In this document: positions 38,622 to 48,700 of the stretch, piece after piece
Layout: the number at the start of each line of letters is the position of its first letter
Position numbering within the stretch: the stretch's first letter is position 1
NCBI GenBank assembly: GCA_023630585.1
Contig: CM042566.1
Coordinates: 3,580,754 to 3,644,753, forward strand
Direction: 5' to 3'
Length of the DNA: 64,000 bases
From: Cranoglanis bouderius
Taxonomy: Eukaryota > Chordata > Actinopteri > Siluriformes > Cranoglanididae
Position numbers and translations under genes: made by a program
The notes under the pieces: model-generated
Told to the model about the DNA's origin: nothing
Databases searched by the model: none
What the model saw: the letters and a program-made list of their open reading frames with translations, nothing else

Positions 38622-40249
38622 TATATATACATATATACATATACATATATACATATATATATACATATATACATATATATATACATATATACATACACAC
38701 ACACACACAGAGCAGAAGAAGGCAATGGGAGTCCAACAGCAATCATATTTTTCTATTACTTAATAAATAACCACAACAAAAGCCTGTCATGTTTAAGAGT
38801 ATAATAATTATCAGTGGTATCTTAGTTAAATGTGTAACAGTAAAAACAGTGTAGTGTTATGAATTAATCAGTGCTTTGGTCACATGACCCAGACATACAT
38901 CTGACTCTAGGACACAAGTTTAATGACTTCAGACTGAACGAAATACAAAGTTTACTTTGATTGTAATACCAGTAGCTCCCAAGATCTCCAAGAGCTCCCT
39001 GTTTTAAATAAAGCTGGAGAGCACAGTTTAATCAGTTTAATCTGTGACTTGTGTATCTTAATTTTTACATCAGCAAGGCTGGGGGAAAGCACGCTTACAA
39101 GAAGTGAATCTGTTAGTGTAACTTGTAACGAGGAGGTAAATTTCACATAAAATGGCACCAAGGTTCATGATCTCGGACACTGAGCTGAGAAAGAGAGAAA
39201 GCCTGGACTGGTAACTGCTAAAAGGAATTTATGTGGATTCTGGGATATGAATGGAAATGAATGAGCATCCTTTAGTCTTTAAAAAGTAAACAAAATTGTG
39301 TAGTAGAGCTACAGTCAGACTTGTTAATGATGTTAGAGTGCCTTGTCATTTTTCTCTTTCAGGCCAGTAGGTATGGTCGGAAAATCAACTATTTATAGGG
39401 ATAATTTTATACCTTTATAAATGTAAAGTTTACATCCTGAATTCATACATTTCTGTAAAGCAACTTTGTGACATTGTCCATTATCACTATGCAAATAAAA
39501 CTGAATTGAATTCTTGCTGCAATAACAGAAGTGATAACAGGAGCTAAGTTGGATGTTCCACGATATTAAATGTAACTATAACTGGATAAATGTATAAATA
39601 AATAATCTGCAAGTTGCTGTGGTATAAGAGGAATAAAACACTTCAGGATGTGTTATTATAGGAAAATAATTAACCTCAGGGTGGTAACAGTGACTCTGCT
39701 TTGCATCAGGCTGCATCACACCACCCCCTTATTTAACAATAATAATCCCAAATTGTTTTATTCCTTACTTACTGTTTTGTTCAGTGGCACATTCATGTGT
39801 AGCACGGTTTCACTGGGTCTTGAGTTGACTGAGGACTTGTTAGTTTGCAAAAACACTTCTTTGTTCCCAGCTTTAATATTAACCTTTTGCTACTAAAGAA
39901 TAAAATGTAGTGAATTGTATTATCAGTATATATACTGTATACATACATATACACTGATGTACATGCAGATTTGATTATCTACATTAGGACAACATAAATG
40001 TGCTTATTAAAGAGTCTTCTGACCTTGAAGTTTGGGATTCTGTGGTGCACAGGTCGGGGAAAGTTTGCCAGGTCTTTAGTCTCGATGTAATCCCACACTT
40101 TTTGGCGAATGTCCCATTTAGTCGCTTCTAACAGAGAAAACAGGCATTAAAACACACAGAGATGCGGGTCAAGCTCGGGTTTAACAATAAAATAAAGCAC
40201 AGAAAAATCTCTTTCACATACCTTTAGGAATAATTATAGCGGGTTCCAT
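30805..40249 (-). CDS. mthfsd: Methenyltetrahydrofolate synthetase domain-containing protein, complete
   Basis: Coding exons in transcript order are 40249-40222, 40127-40024, 38213-38100 (or its alternative 38375-38262), 37608-37495, 37404-37314, 37224-37112, 35580-35455 and 31401-30805. All splice sites are GT/AG with consistent phase, and the product is 428 residues. The start MEPAIIIPK continues to VHHRIPNF (36-43). The MTHFS-like fold carries the motif GYRIGKGEGYAD at 151-162, the family's GxRxGxGxGY signature, and HDCQ at 185-188. The C-terminal exon encodes a charged linker and one RRM (about 308-380) with RNP2 LYLGSL (310-315) and RNP1 GRAFLEY (345-351). Cyclo-ligase activity is not established for this family; RNA binding is likely. 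It lies tail to tail with foxf1, as in mammals. Confidence 0.95.
31952..32885. repeat. X-D-X structure: 600-bp templated duplication in an mthfsd intron
   Basis: Segment X (31952-32112) is repeated at 32724-32885, and between them lies 32114-32708, a copy of 29044-29644, plus a 15-base filler (32709-32723). X belongs to the AAGGGTTCTT dispersed family. Confidence 0.9.
33000..35440. other. mthfsd last intron, remainder
   Basis: AT-rich intronic sequence without further genes. A Tc1-end-like GTGCATAAGTTTGCACACCC is at 34118-34137, with (AAAT)n near 34770-34805 and (TAG)n near 35045-35080. Confidence 0.5.
36520..37085 (-). mobile_element. Foldback repeat family copy 3, reverse orientation, split by a MITE
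   Basis: The reverse complement of the core (CACTGGAGACTCCTTCCATG, about 36582-36604) and of the family's 5' part (GACCAATCAGATTCGAGAAC, about 37049-37070) are separated by the MITE at 36615-36859. The hairpin module is absent. It ends a few bases before mthfsd exon 6. Confidence 0.7.
36615..36859. mobile_element. Palindromic Tc1/mariner-type MITE
   Basis: Terminal inverted repeats of about 31 bp (AGTGGATCTAAAAAGTCTAC and on through ACACCCCTGT) flanked by TA at both ends, total about 245 bp, no ORF. Inserted into an older foldback element. Confidence 0.85.
37770..38078 (+). mobile_element. Foldback repeat family copy 4, internally deleted
   Basis: Has the 5' part TCTGATTGGTCAGAACGTGT and the hairpin module but lacks the GTCTCCAGTGTC core. 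It ends 22 bases before mthfsd exon 3b on the intron side. Confidence 0.7.
38100..38213 (-). CDS. mthfsd: mthfsd exon 3b (downstream member of a duplicated exon pair)
   Basis: This exon is 114 nt, phase 0 at both ends, and encodes 38 residues that include SEVKVDPDKPLEGARLAALQ. Its acceptor has a strong tract (about nine T then GTGTCTCTTCAG) and its donor is CAG|GTGAAT. The encoded segment is the one I recall in human and mouse MTHFSD at this position (VKVDPDKPLEG), so this is probably the constitutive choice. Confidence 0.9.
38214..38261 (-). other. mthfsd: 48-nt in-frame mini-intron between mthfsd exons 3a and 3b
   Basis: The segment opens GTAAGTGAG, has a branch-like TTTTAAC about 25 nt from the donor, and ends in a T-rich tract and CAG. 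It is 48 nt long, a multiple of three, and contains no stop, so retention would add 16 residues. Donor and branch site look too close for normal spliceosome assembly. Confidence 0.7.
38262..38375 (-). CDS. mthfsd: mthfsd exon 3a (upstream homologous exon, probably alternative)
   Basis: A second 114-nt, phase-0 reading segment lies immediately 5' of exon 3b. It has a perfect GTAAGT donor and an ACAG|G acceptor. Its 38 residues include VVKVNPDKPQERARFHTLH and match exon 3b at 15 of 38 positions, aligned end to end without gaps. The preceding intron ends in (TG)15 followed by AGAGAGACAG rather than a polypyrimidine tract, which predicts a weak acceptor. The VNPDKPQ form resembles prokaryotic MTHFS-like proteins as I recall them. 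Either exon alone keeps the frame. Confidence 0.75.
38386..38708. repeat. (CA)15 then a long (AT)n/(ATAC)n low-complexity tract
   Basis: (CA)15 at 38386-38415 directly abuts the 3' splice site of mthfsd exon 3a. (AT)n, (ATAC)n and (CA)n continue to 38708. Spurious repeat ORFs occur on both strands. Confidence 0.95.
39515..39772 (+). mobile_element. Foldback repeat family copy 5
   Basis: Middle part and hairpin module with a decayed right arm, inside the mthfsd intron between exons 2 and 3. Confidence 0.65.
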
Positions 40250-40376
40250 ATTTTACAGTCTTTAAAACGCTTTAAATGGCGATAACAGTGACGGGCGCAC
40301 ACTCCTGCATGGAGCATCTCACTGGTTCATAACCGCACACTGACACCAACAGCTGCTGCCGATCAAAACAAAGCGC

Positions 40377-40384
40377 ACTTCCGG
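40377..40384 (-). promoter_or_regulatory. ETS-type promoter site upstream of mthfsd
   Basis: The minus strand reads CCGGAAGT inside ACCCGGAAGTGCGC, 128-135 bases before the mthfsd ATG. This is the GABPA/ETS core common in TATA-less housekeeping promoters. The surrounding 150 bases are CpG-containing, in contrast to the AT-rich flank. Confidence 0.5.
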
Positions 40385-40660
40385 GTCAGCTACGGTGTCC
40401 TCCAAAGGTCAAACGTTGTTGCGTTTTTCATTCTGAAAGCGTTCCGTTGAGGCTTTATATTACTTTTTGTTTACATAAGCTGCTAATGTAAGTAGGAATT
40501 CTGAGATTAAGTAGCTCTGAGATTAGTTATTTTCTGACCCAGGAGAAACTTATGAGACCAAATAAATTCCCTTGTCAAAAAATAAATACATAAAAATAAA
40601 AACATCATACTACTACTACAGGACATTGTAGGCCTAGCTTCTTATGGTTCAATTTCTCTA

Positions 40661-40662
<2 letters not shown>

Positions 40663-40734
<72 letters not shown>

Positions 40735-40959
40735 ATATCAGCAATTGTCCCCACAAAGATAGGAATTACTCACAGTTTTGTCCTTGTGGGAACATTTGGC
40801 TGGTTTTCTTTTCTTTTTTTTTTATTAAAAAAAACCCCTGCAGATTGTATTAACAAACAAAACTTAGATTATTAGATTAGATTAGATTTACGTGTAGTGT
40901 ACCATCTTTGCATTATAATAATTTGTCAGTAGAATGTCCTCACAATGATAATAAGACAA

Positions 40960-40993
<34 letters not shown>
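40663..40993. repeat. (GT)n tracts
   Basis: (GT)n at 40664-40731 and 40962-40993, upstream of mthfsd. Confidence 0.95.
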
Positions 40994-40996
<3 letters not shown>

Positions 40997-41019
40997 AATA
41001 CCTTTATCCAAACTTGGAT

Positions 41020-41292
41020 CTATCCATCCATCCATCCATTTTCCATACCGCATGCCCGAGTCTCCTGGATCCAATCCCAGGGGACTCGGGCACAAGGCGA
41101 GGGACACCTTGGACAGAGTACCAACCCATCCCAGGCCACACTCGCACACACTCGCACCCACTACGGACAATTTAGAGATGCCAATCAGCCTACAACATGT
41201 GTCTTTGGACTGGGGGAGGAAACCGGAGTACCCGGAGGAAACCCCCGAAGGTGCGAGGCAAACGTGCTAACCACTAAGCCACCGTTCCCCCT
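41020..41292 (-). mobile_element. tRNA-derived SINE with perfect 10-bp target-site duplication
   Basis: The minus strand starts with tRNA-like GGTGGCTTAGTGGTTAGCAC (A-box), continues with the conserved GGTTTCCTCCGGGTACTCCG and ends in (GGAT)n. AAACTTGGAT at 41010-41019 and 41293-41302 is the target duplication. The B-box part appears deleted. Confidence 0.85.
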
Positions 41293-41533
41293 AAACTTGG
41301 ATGCACATAAATCTTTTTGTCATGAGACGAGTTACCTGCAATTGCAATAGTTTTGTTAAGATGAAACATTTCAACCGATTTGAACCGAATATCATCTTAA
41401 AATGTTACCAAAAAAACCTCCTATACTATTTTTTAAATACAAGACAGTTCTTTAAGAATTATTACAGAGTAACCTGGGGGAAATAAGAAGAAGCTAAATT
41501 TGTAAGTTAGATGACTAAATGTGTCCATAATGT

Positions 41534-41548
41534 CCACCAGGTGGCGCC
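41534..41548 (+). promoter_or_regulatory. Perfect CTCF core motif between mthfsd and gas8
   Basis: CCACCAGGTGGCGCC matches CCASYAGRKGGCRSY at all 15 positions. It is in unique sequence 1.3 kb upstream of mthfsd and 0.85 kb downstream of gas8, at the junction of two gene pairs that are megabases apart in human. Confidence 0.6.
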
Positions 41549-42209
41549 AAACACCAAACTAAATACTGTACATGACCAACGGTAGGCATTAAACACCTAA
41601 ATACTGTGTAACAATAAGCTAATGTATGATATTAATTAATATACACCAATATGTTGTATACATCCATTACAATTATAAAAGTAACTGTTTTCTGAAGCAG
41701 AAACTTTAGTACAAACAGATTTGATGTCTAAAATACCAGAACTGCTTTAATGAAACTTCCCCTTGCTAATCCTGCTTCAGTTGCTGTAATTATAATAACC
41801 CAGAAGAAGAAATGATGGCTTAAATAGTCCACTAGTCTTATTCGCATACATGGTCAACTGATACCTAGACAAAGTAAAATGATCTACAAATACCATGAAT
41901 CCATAAATCATTTCAGCTTTATATTATTATATGTTGAAACGTTGCACTTAAGTACTTCAGTACTGTAGTGACTTTAGAGGATGCTCTTCTGCAAAGAAAT
42001 AGGGTTAGAATGAATCCATGGACCCAACCGGTGTGATGGTGTGGGGAGTGCTTTCGTAGCCCACTGGGGCACTTCATAACCAGCCAAGCATCATGTGAAT
42101 GCCACAACTGATAGCTTGAATGGCAGTACATCTGAATATTGTTACTGACCACGTGCATCCCTTTTTATGGTGGTAAGTAGGACAGTAAAGTATATCTTTT
42201 TCCAAAATA

Positions 42210-42215
42210 TTTATT
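42210..42215 (-). terminator. gas8: gas8 poly(A) signal
   Basis: AATAAA on the minus strand, about 175 bases after the gas8 stop. Between the two lie a (TTG)n tract (42300-42318) and a (GA)n tract (42257-42286). Confidence 0.5.
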
Positions 42216-42253
42216 GGAACTGATTTAGAATTCCTTCTTTCATAAAAGAAAAA

Positions 42254-42288
<35 letters not shown>

Positions 42289-42386
42289 AGCAGCATTTTT
42301 TGTTGTTGTTGTTGTTGTAGGATGAATATGAGACGAGTCCCAGGGAATTATGTCTGATGTGAAAGTACATGTTTAAGGCAGTGAGG

Positions 42387-44295
42387 TTAGAGAGGAGCGG
42401 ACACCAGGCCGGCTGGTCCCTGACCTAGGGTCTGCTTCACTAAGCTGCTCTCCAGAGGTTTAAAGCCCAGTTCGTCTGGGGGGATGCCAAAACCCTTCAG
42501 TTTCGCCTCATACGTCCTCAGCAGGTCGTTATGCGCCTGGGGGAGAAAACAAGCTTTTAGAGCAAAAATCTTTAAGAGCGTTCTTAAAATCCTGCCACCA
42601 GGGTTAGGTTTCACATTTGTTAGCAGATTCTACTGTATTTAACCTGTGTTCACACGAGCACATCACTGAGGTCATTTCTTTTCCTGTTTGTCTCCTGTGG
42701 GCGTGTTTTAACCACCTGTGGGTGTGGCTGGTCCACCTGTTTTTCAGTTCCAATACAAAATTGAAGTAGCTAAAATACATACAAGCTATTTTGGGTGTTT
42801 TGTTTTTTTTGTATTTATAACCCTGTTACTTTTGTTATTTGCTGTTGAATGGGAATTAAATCCACACTTTCAGAAATAAAGGTACCAAACTGTACTCTTT
42901 CTTGTTGCTGGGGTGCTACTGTCAAGGGTACATGTGGTGTACCTGTAAGCGACATACTGTAAGTGGTCCTTAAGGTTCAGTGCTGTACCTTAAACTATAT
43001 TAAATCTAGACTATATTTACATTTACAGGTAAAAGATGCATAATAAAGGGGCCCTTGGTGGTTCCACCCCAGCAACAAGGAAAAGTACAATCTGGTACCT
43101 GAATTTCTGAGACGGCGCCTAAGCTTCCTGGGTTTCGAGAAAGGTTCCGCTGGTTCAAATACGCCTAAAGGTCCTGGGATCCAGAAAAAAAGTTCCTGGA
43201 TTCCTAATATAGTTTCCTAACTCGTTTATGTTAAATAAACAGTGAAATAAAATGCTGTTTGTTGCCAGATGTTGCAAACACACACAGCAAATAAATGGAC
43301 GTTTGCCACTTTGTCCCTTGCGAGTGTGGACAGAGGTTTGCTCTGTTATTTACGTTCTTATTATATATGATTGGGGAGTTGGCTAGGAGTCCTTAACCAC
43401 CGGCAAGATCGATATTAAATGGATAAAAGAGATTAAATAGAAGATGGAGTATTTCTGTAAGAGATCTTGTATTTCTGTAAACTCTGGCATGGATAAGGAA
43501 ATTCTTTGAAAAAACCAAATAAATGAAATTAAAAAAAAGTAATATCAAGGCTTGCAAGGGTTGCTGATGGACCTACCTTACACGTACGGGCCAGTTCATA
43601 CTGCAGATCTTTAATAGCAACGTTTTTCGAGTCCAACACTTCCTATAAATAAAAGCAAAAATGAATCAGAAACCTAATAACGAAGAAAAGGTAGAAATCT
43701 TTTTGTCAGAATTACAATGAGCAGAGATTCAGATTAGAAGTGAGGCTAAAATCTAATATCTTGACAAAAAAAACTATTAGTGTTGAACAATGGATTATTA
43801 TCACATGGTAAGAATGATATGAGGCAAATTATTTTACACCCACACACACACACACACACACACTATTTTAAAGGCAGATATTACACATGTTAAAGGCAGA
43901 TAGGAAGCTTTATTCATCTGCAGTGCTTGATAAAAAGAAATGCCTGTAATGCTTTCGTTCAAAACAAAAAACTAAACTTATATTTATGGTGTCGGTGTAA
44001 TTTTGTAAATTTACCTCCAGTTTGCGAGTGACCACGTTCAGGGCGCTTGGCTCTAAATTAGAGGCAGCAAGGACCTCGTTAAGCTGTGCCTCTTTCTTCT
44101 CCAGGGCGCCTGTAAGAGCCTCCAGTTTCCTCTCCAGAAGCAGGTTCTTAAAGCCGCTCTTCTGCTGCACCTCCAGGATGGCCTTGGTGAACTTCTGGTA
44201 CAGTTCATCGCGCTCCTGCTGCACCTGACCACCATGAAATGAGAGACAGGGGATTTCGAGCAAAGTCATGCCTTAAATAACTTTGGGCTCTCTCT

Positions 44296-44326
<31 letters not shown>

Positions 44327-45444
44327 ACCTTACTGAATCTCTGCTCCAGCACTTCATGCTCCCATTTCAGGTCCTTCAGTTCTTTATCGGCCACTTTGAG
44401 ACGTGCTTTCGTTCCCTGACAGAGGAATGAACCAGGATCACTTAGAAATTGTGGTGTGTTTAGTACTCTCACACACACAGTAACCCTCTCAAACACACAA
44501 CATATCACAATATCTCAGTAACTTTTAGACCACAGCGCCGTTTAATTCTCAATTCTGATTGGTCAGAAGGTGTTGATTAATTTTCTATTTTAACAAATAA
44601 CAGATTTATATGACTGCACTCGTTTTAATATGTTAACATGTTTCGCAGATGTTCCACAATATTACATGTAATTATTAACAAGAGTTTATAGAGTATAATG
44701 TGTGGTTCTTTAATAAACAGAAAAAATGTAGTTTGTAAGTTGCTGTGGTATGAGAGGAATAAAACACTTCAGTATTGCAAAAATAATCAGTAACAGAAAC
44801 TCCACTTCATCACATGACCTCATTATTTTCCTATAACAGCACACCTCCAAGGGTGTTATTCCTTACATAATACAAGCTTACTGAATGCGAATGTAGTATG
44901 CAATAATGGAACGATAATTTAACAGTGAAAGTGAGGATGCAACTTCAGTGCAGACTGAGATTAAAAGAGACGCATACCGCCAGTAAGGCTTTGTCCTTCT
45001 TATAGTTGGCGAGCTGTTTCTGCAGTTCTGACACTTCCTGCGTGGCTTTCTGCAGCGGCTCCGTCAGACGCTTGTTCTGCTGCAGCACCTCGGCCATCTC
45101 CTTCTCCAACCTCTCCTCCTTCTTCTTCATGTCAGCCACTTGCTCCTGTACTTAGACAGCCAGAGGGAGAATGAAGAGCTATAATGACACGCAGGGATCA
45201 GAATAAAGCTGAGATCAATCAGAGATCCAAATAGGCGAGGAGTTATGACTGACCTAAAGGAAAACGAGAATCAACACAGCATTATGTTGGAGACTTAAAA
45301 ATTAAACTTGCTGTTTGAAGCCATGAAAGAAAAATTCAAGTTCAGAGTGTGCTTTATTGGTATGACTGCTTAGTAACAATGTTACCAAAGCAAAAGAGAT
45401 AGATAGACAGATAGACAGATAGATAGACAGATAGACAGGTAGAC

Positions 45445-45514
<70 letters not shown>

Positions 45515-45629
45515 GTAGACAGGTAGATAGATAGACAGATAGACAGGTAGATAGATAGATAGATAGATAGATAGACAGATAGATAGACAGATAGATAGAT
45601 AGATAGATAGACAGACAGACACAGACAGG

Positions 45630-45728
<99 letters not shown>

Positions 45729-48700
45729 AAGTACTTCCTCCGTTTTGTCACGATTATTGACTGGTATGAGAAAGAAAGGTGTGTGACGTGTCTTTCTTTT
45801 ATTTATAATCTATTCCAAGATTTTTTTTTTTTAAATCAATTTGTTACTTTATTTTATAAACTTAATAAACAACTTGACTTAGTACTTATAGTTTCATTTC
45901 ATTTTCATTTTGAAATGATTCGAATTACTTAATTGTTTTTAATTGAATTATCAATGATATTTTATTTTATTCCGTTTTTATACTGTATATACACTTTCAT
46001 TCCATGCCATATTTGTGTAGTTGTTTACGGCTCATTTTTGTACTTATATTTTCACTTCGTGTTTTATTCTATGGTGTTAGATTAGTTTTTATCATTTAAT
46101 TTTACTGATTGAGCAGCCACTTGTACGGAAAGTCCTCTATAATAAGAATGAACAAAAAGACAAAACGAAGTGAATAGAATGAATAGAACAGAGCAGACTG
46201 AACAAATTAAATGAATGAAATAGATGTACGTGGACGAGTCACATGAAAAACTTGAAAGTGCCAGATGAATTAACAACCGGAAGATTTTTTTTTTTTTTTT
46301 CTAGAAGAGACTGACACTCGTTAAGCGCTGGAACACTTGCTTCAAACGAAATGGAGATTATGCAGATAAATGATACACTTCTGGGACACCCATTTGCAGC
46401 AAATGAATAATTAAGGTTTTAAGGATGGGTGTACTGATGACTTAAGCAATTCTGGATAGATTGTAAGAATAATCTGATATAAAGCTAATGCAGGAGATGA
46501 TAACTCTTCTCAGCGTACCTTAAGCGAGCCGATTTGGTTGAAGCTCCCGAGAGTGATATCACTATAATAGTTCTTAATATCGCTGAACGCTTTCTCGTGG
46601 TTCTTTATCAGCGTGTTAATGTGGACGCTCTTCCTTTGCTCGATCTCATGGATTTCAGTCTTGCGCCTCAGGTCTTGCTCCTGTCTCTGTTTCTGCATCT
46701 TCTTCTCATATGTAGCCTCGATTTCTGTAGATAAACATCAGCACGTTGAGATGTGGTACAATGCTCCATGTACAGTTACATTTCATTTCATGGAGACAGA
46801 CAATATTAATACAGTACCTCGTACTTTTTCCTCAAATTCAATTCTCAGCTTGGTGATTTCCTTATCATGGCTCTGTGGAAATAAATGAGTGCCTATGAGC
46901 ATGACAGTGATGATGAATAATCTGACCAGACATCTGGATTATATTTACTAACTCACAGAAAGAAAGCACAGAAAAAGAAACGAAACTCCAGGTTTATCTG
47001 CTGTATCAGCTGATCTAACAGTTTTTTTTTCTATATTTCTGGTTTCAGGCTTTTAGAGTGAATTATTATTTAGGCGTTAGAGAGAGATCATGTTTAAAAA
47101 TCACACTTATTTATGAATGTTCCTGCCTAAAATTTGACATCATGACAATTCAAATTTAAGACAGTTTAATCCTTATCATGGGCTTTTAATTTGTAAAATG
47201 TAATTTTTATTTTTTTTTAAAAGTTAGGGCTTAAGTCTGGCATAAACCACATAATCTAAGGCAGGAGTGTCAAACTCGAATTCTGCCCGAGCCACATCAG
47301 TATTTTTGTGAGCACTTGAAAGCAATAGTCCTACTGCAGAACCAAAAGTACAGGGGGTGGAGCTGGACCTGATCCAACTCCTCCTCTAAGCCAAACCTTA
47401 TCCCCTAAACCTCGAGACACAGTAAAACACAGACCATCATACACACTTATCCAGCCTCAATCACACTGAGTTGTCTCCACCCCCTGGACTTTTGGTTCAA
47501 TTCTGCCTAGGTAGGAGGTGCTGGATCAAGGCAGACTCCACCCCCTGGACTTTTGGTTCTGCAGCAAGCTGTACTGGTACAAGGTGCTGGAAGAGGTACG
47601 ACTCCACCTGTTGAACTTTTGATTCAACTCCACCCAGGTAGGAGGAGCTGGATCAGGTCTGACTCCACCCCCTGGACTTATGGTTCCACAGCAAAGGGTA
47701 CTTGGTCTTGAAGGCCATGAATCTAAGTCTATCCTTTTTTTTAAAAAAAACATATTATTATCTATTCTATTGATTAACTTTATACAATTAGCCTAGGAGC
47801 TAATATTTATTAAGGAAGGCACTCACATGGGAGTATCTCTGCTAAGAACAAAAATGTCCTAAGTTTCCCATCTCTCCTGTCTTTACGCTCCATCGACTTT
47901 TCTTTTTTCAACATTATTTGTAGGTCTTTACACTAGGGGATCCATTTTGGGATTAGCATCCAGTCATTGAATCACACTAAAGGCCAGCACTTCTGAGGCA
48001 TTTCTGGATTGTTTTTGGGTCCGTTATCACATCACATCACACGCCAGCAGATAAACACTGATTTTAACCAGAGTTTCAGCACTACGTGATCAGAAAACGC
48101 TTGAGTTTGAGACCTGTGATCCAAGGTTAATAATAAACGGACTAACAGAGAAAACATATAATCGTTGATACGGTGAAGATTTCTATGACGAGATGTTTAT
48201 ATGGCATTTACGGAAGGAGTCTCCAGTGTCAATTCTTTGTAGCAGTCACGCAGTAATGGTAGTAATGGCTGTAATGGTACGTTTCACTGTTTAACCGTCA
48301 TGTGTCAGAGAGCAAACCTCAGCATGCACACACCAGTTTTAGGTTCTTGATGTAGTTCTCGTAGGAGAGCTCCTGTTCTTTCACATCCACTTTCAGGCTG
48401 CGCATGCCTCTCCACAGCTCGTTCTCCAGGTCTGCCTGCTCTTTCTCCAGGAGTTTGGTGGCAACCACTCCCTCTGTCTTAAGCTCTGCAACGCTATTTT
48501 GCTGTTCATACAGCAAGTGTTTAACCTTCTGCTTGTACACCTGAAGACAAAAATAAATAAATAAATAAATAAATAAAAATGCAGAACATAAGATGCATCC
48601 TTTTGGACATTTTCTGAGTCACTGAAGAACGCAGATCATTATTACTGATACCCTGATCTCAGTTTGATGGTTCTCTTCAGCTTCTTCCATTTCTCTGTCT

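Noticed and set aside
45302..45751. 149-codon ORF of repeated YLSI units, and a CRISPR-like regular array
   Set aside because: It is a (TAGA)n microsatellite read in frame. There are no spacers and the host is a vertebrate.
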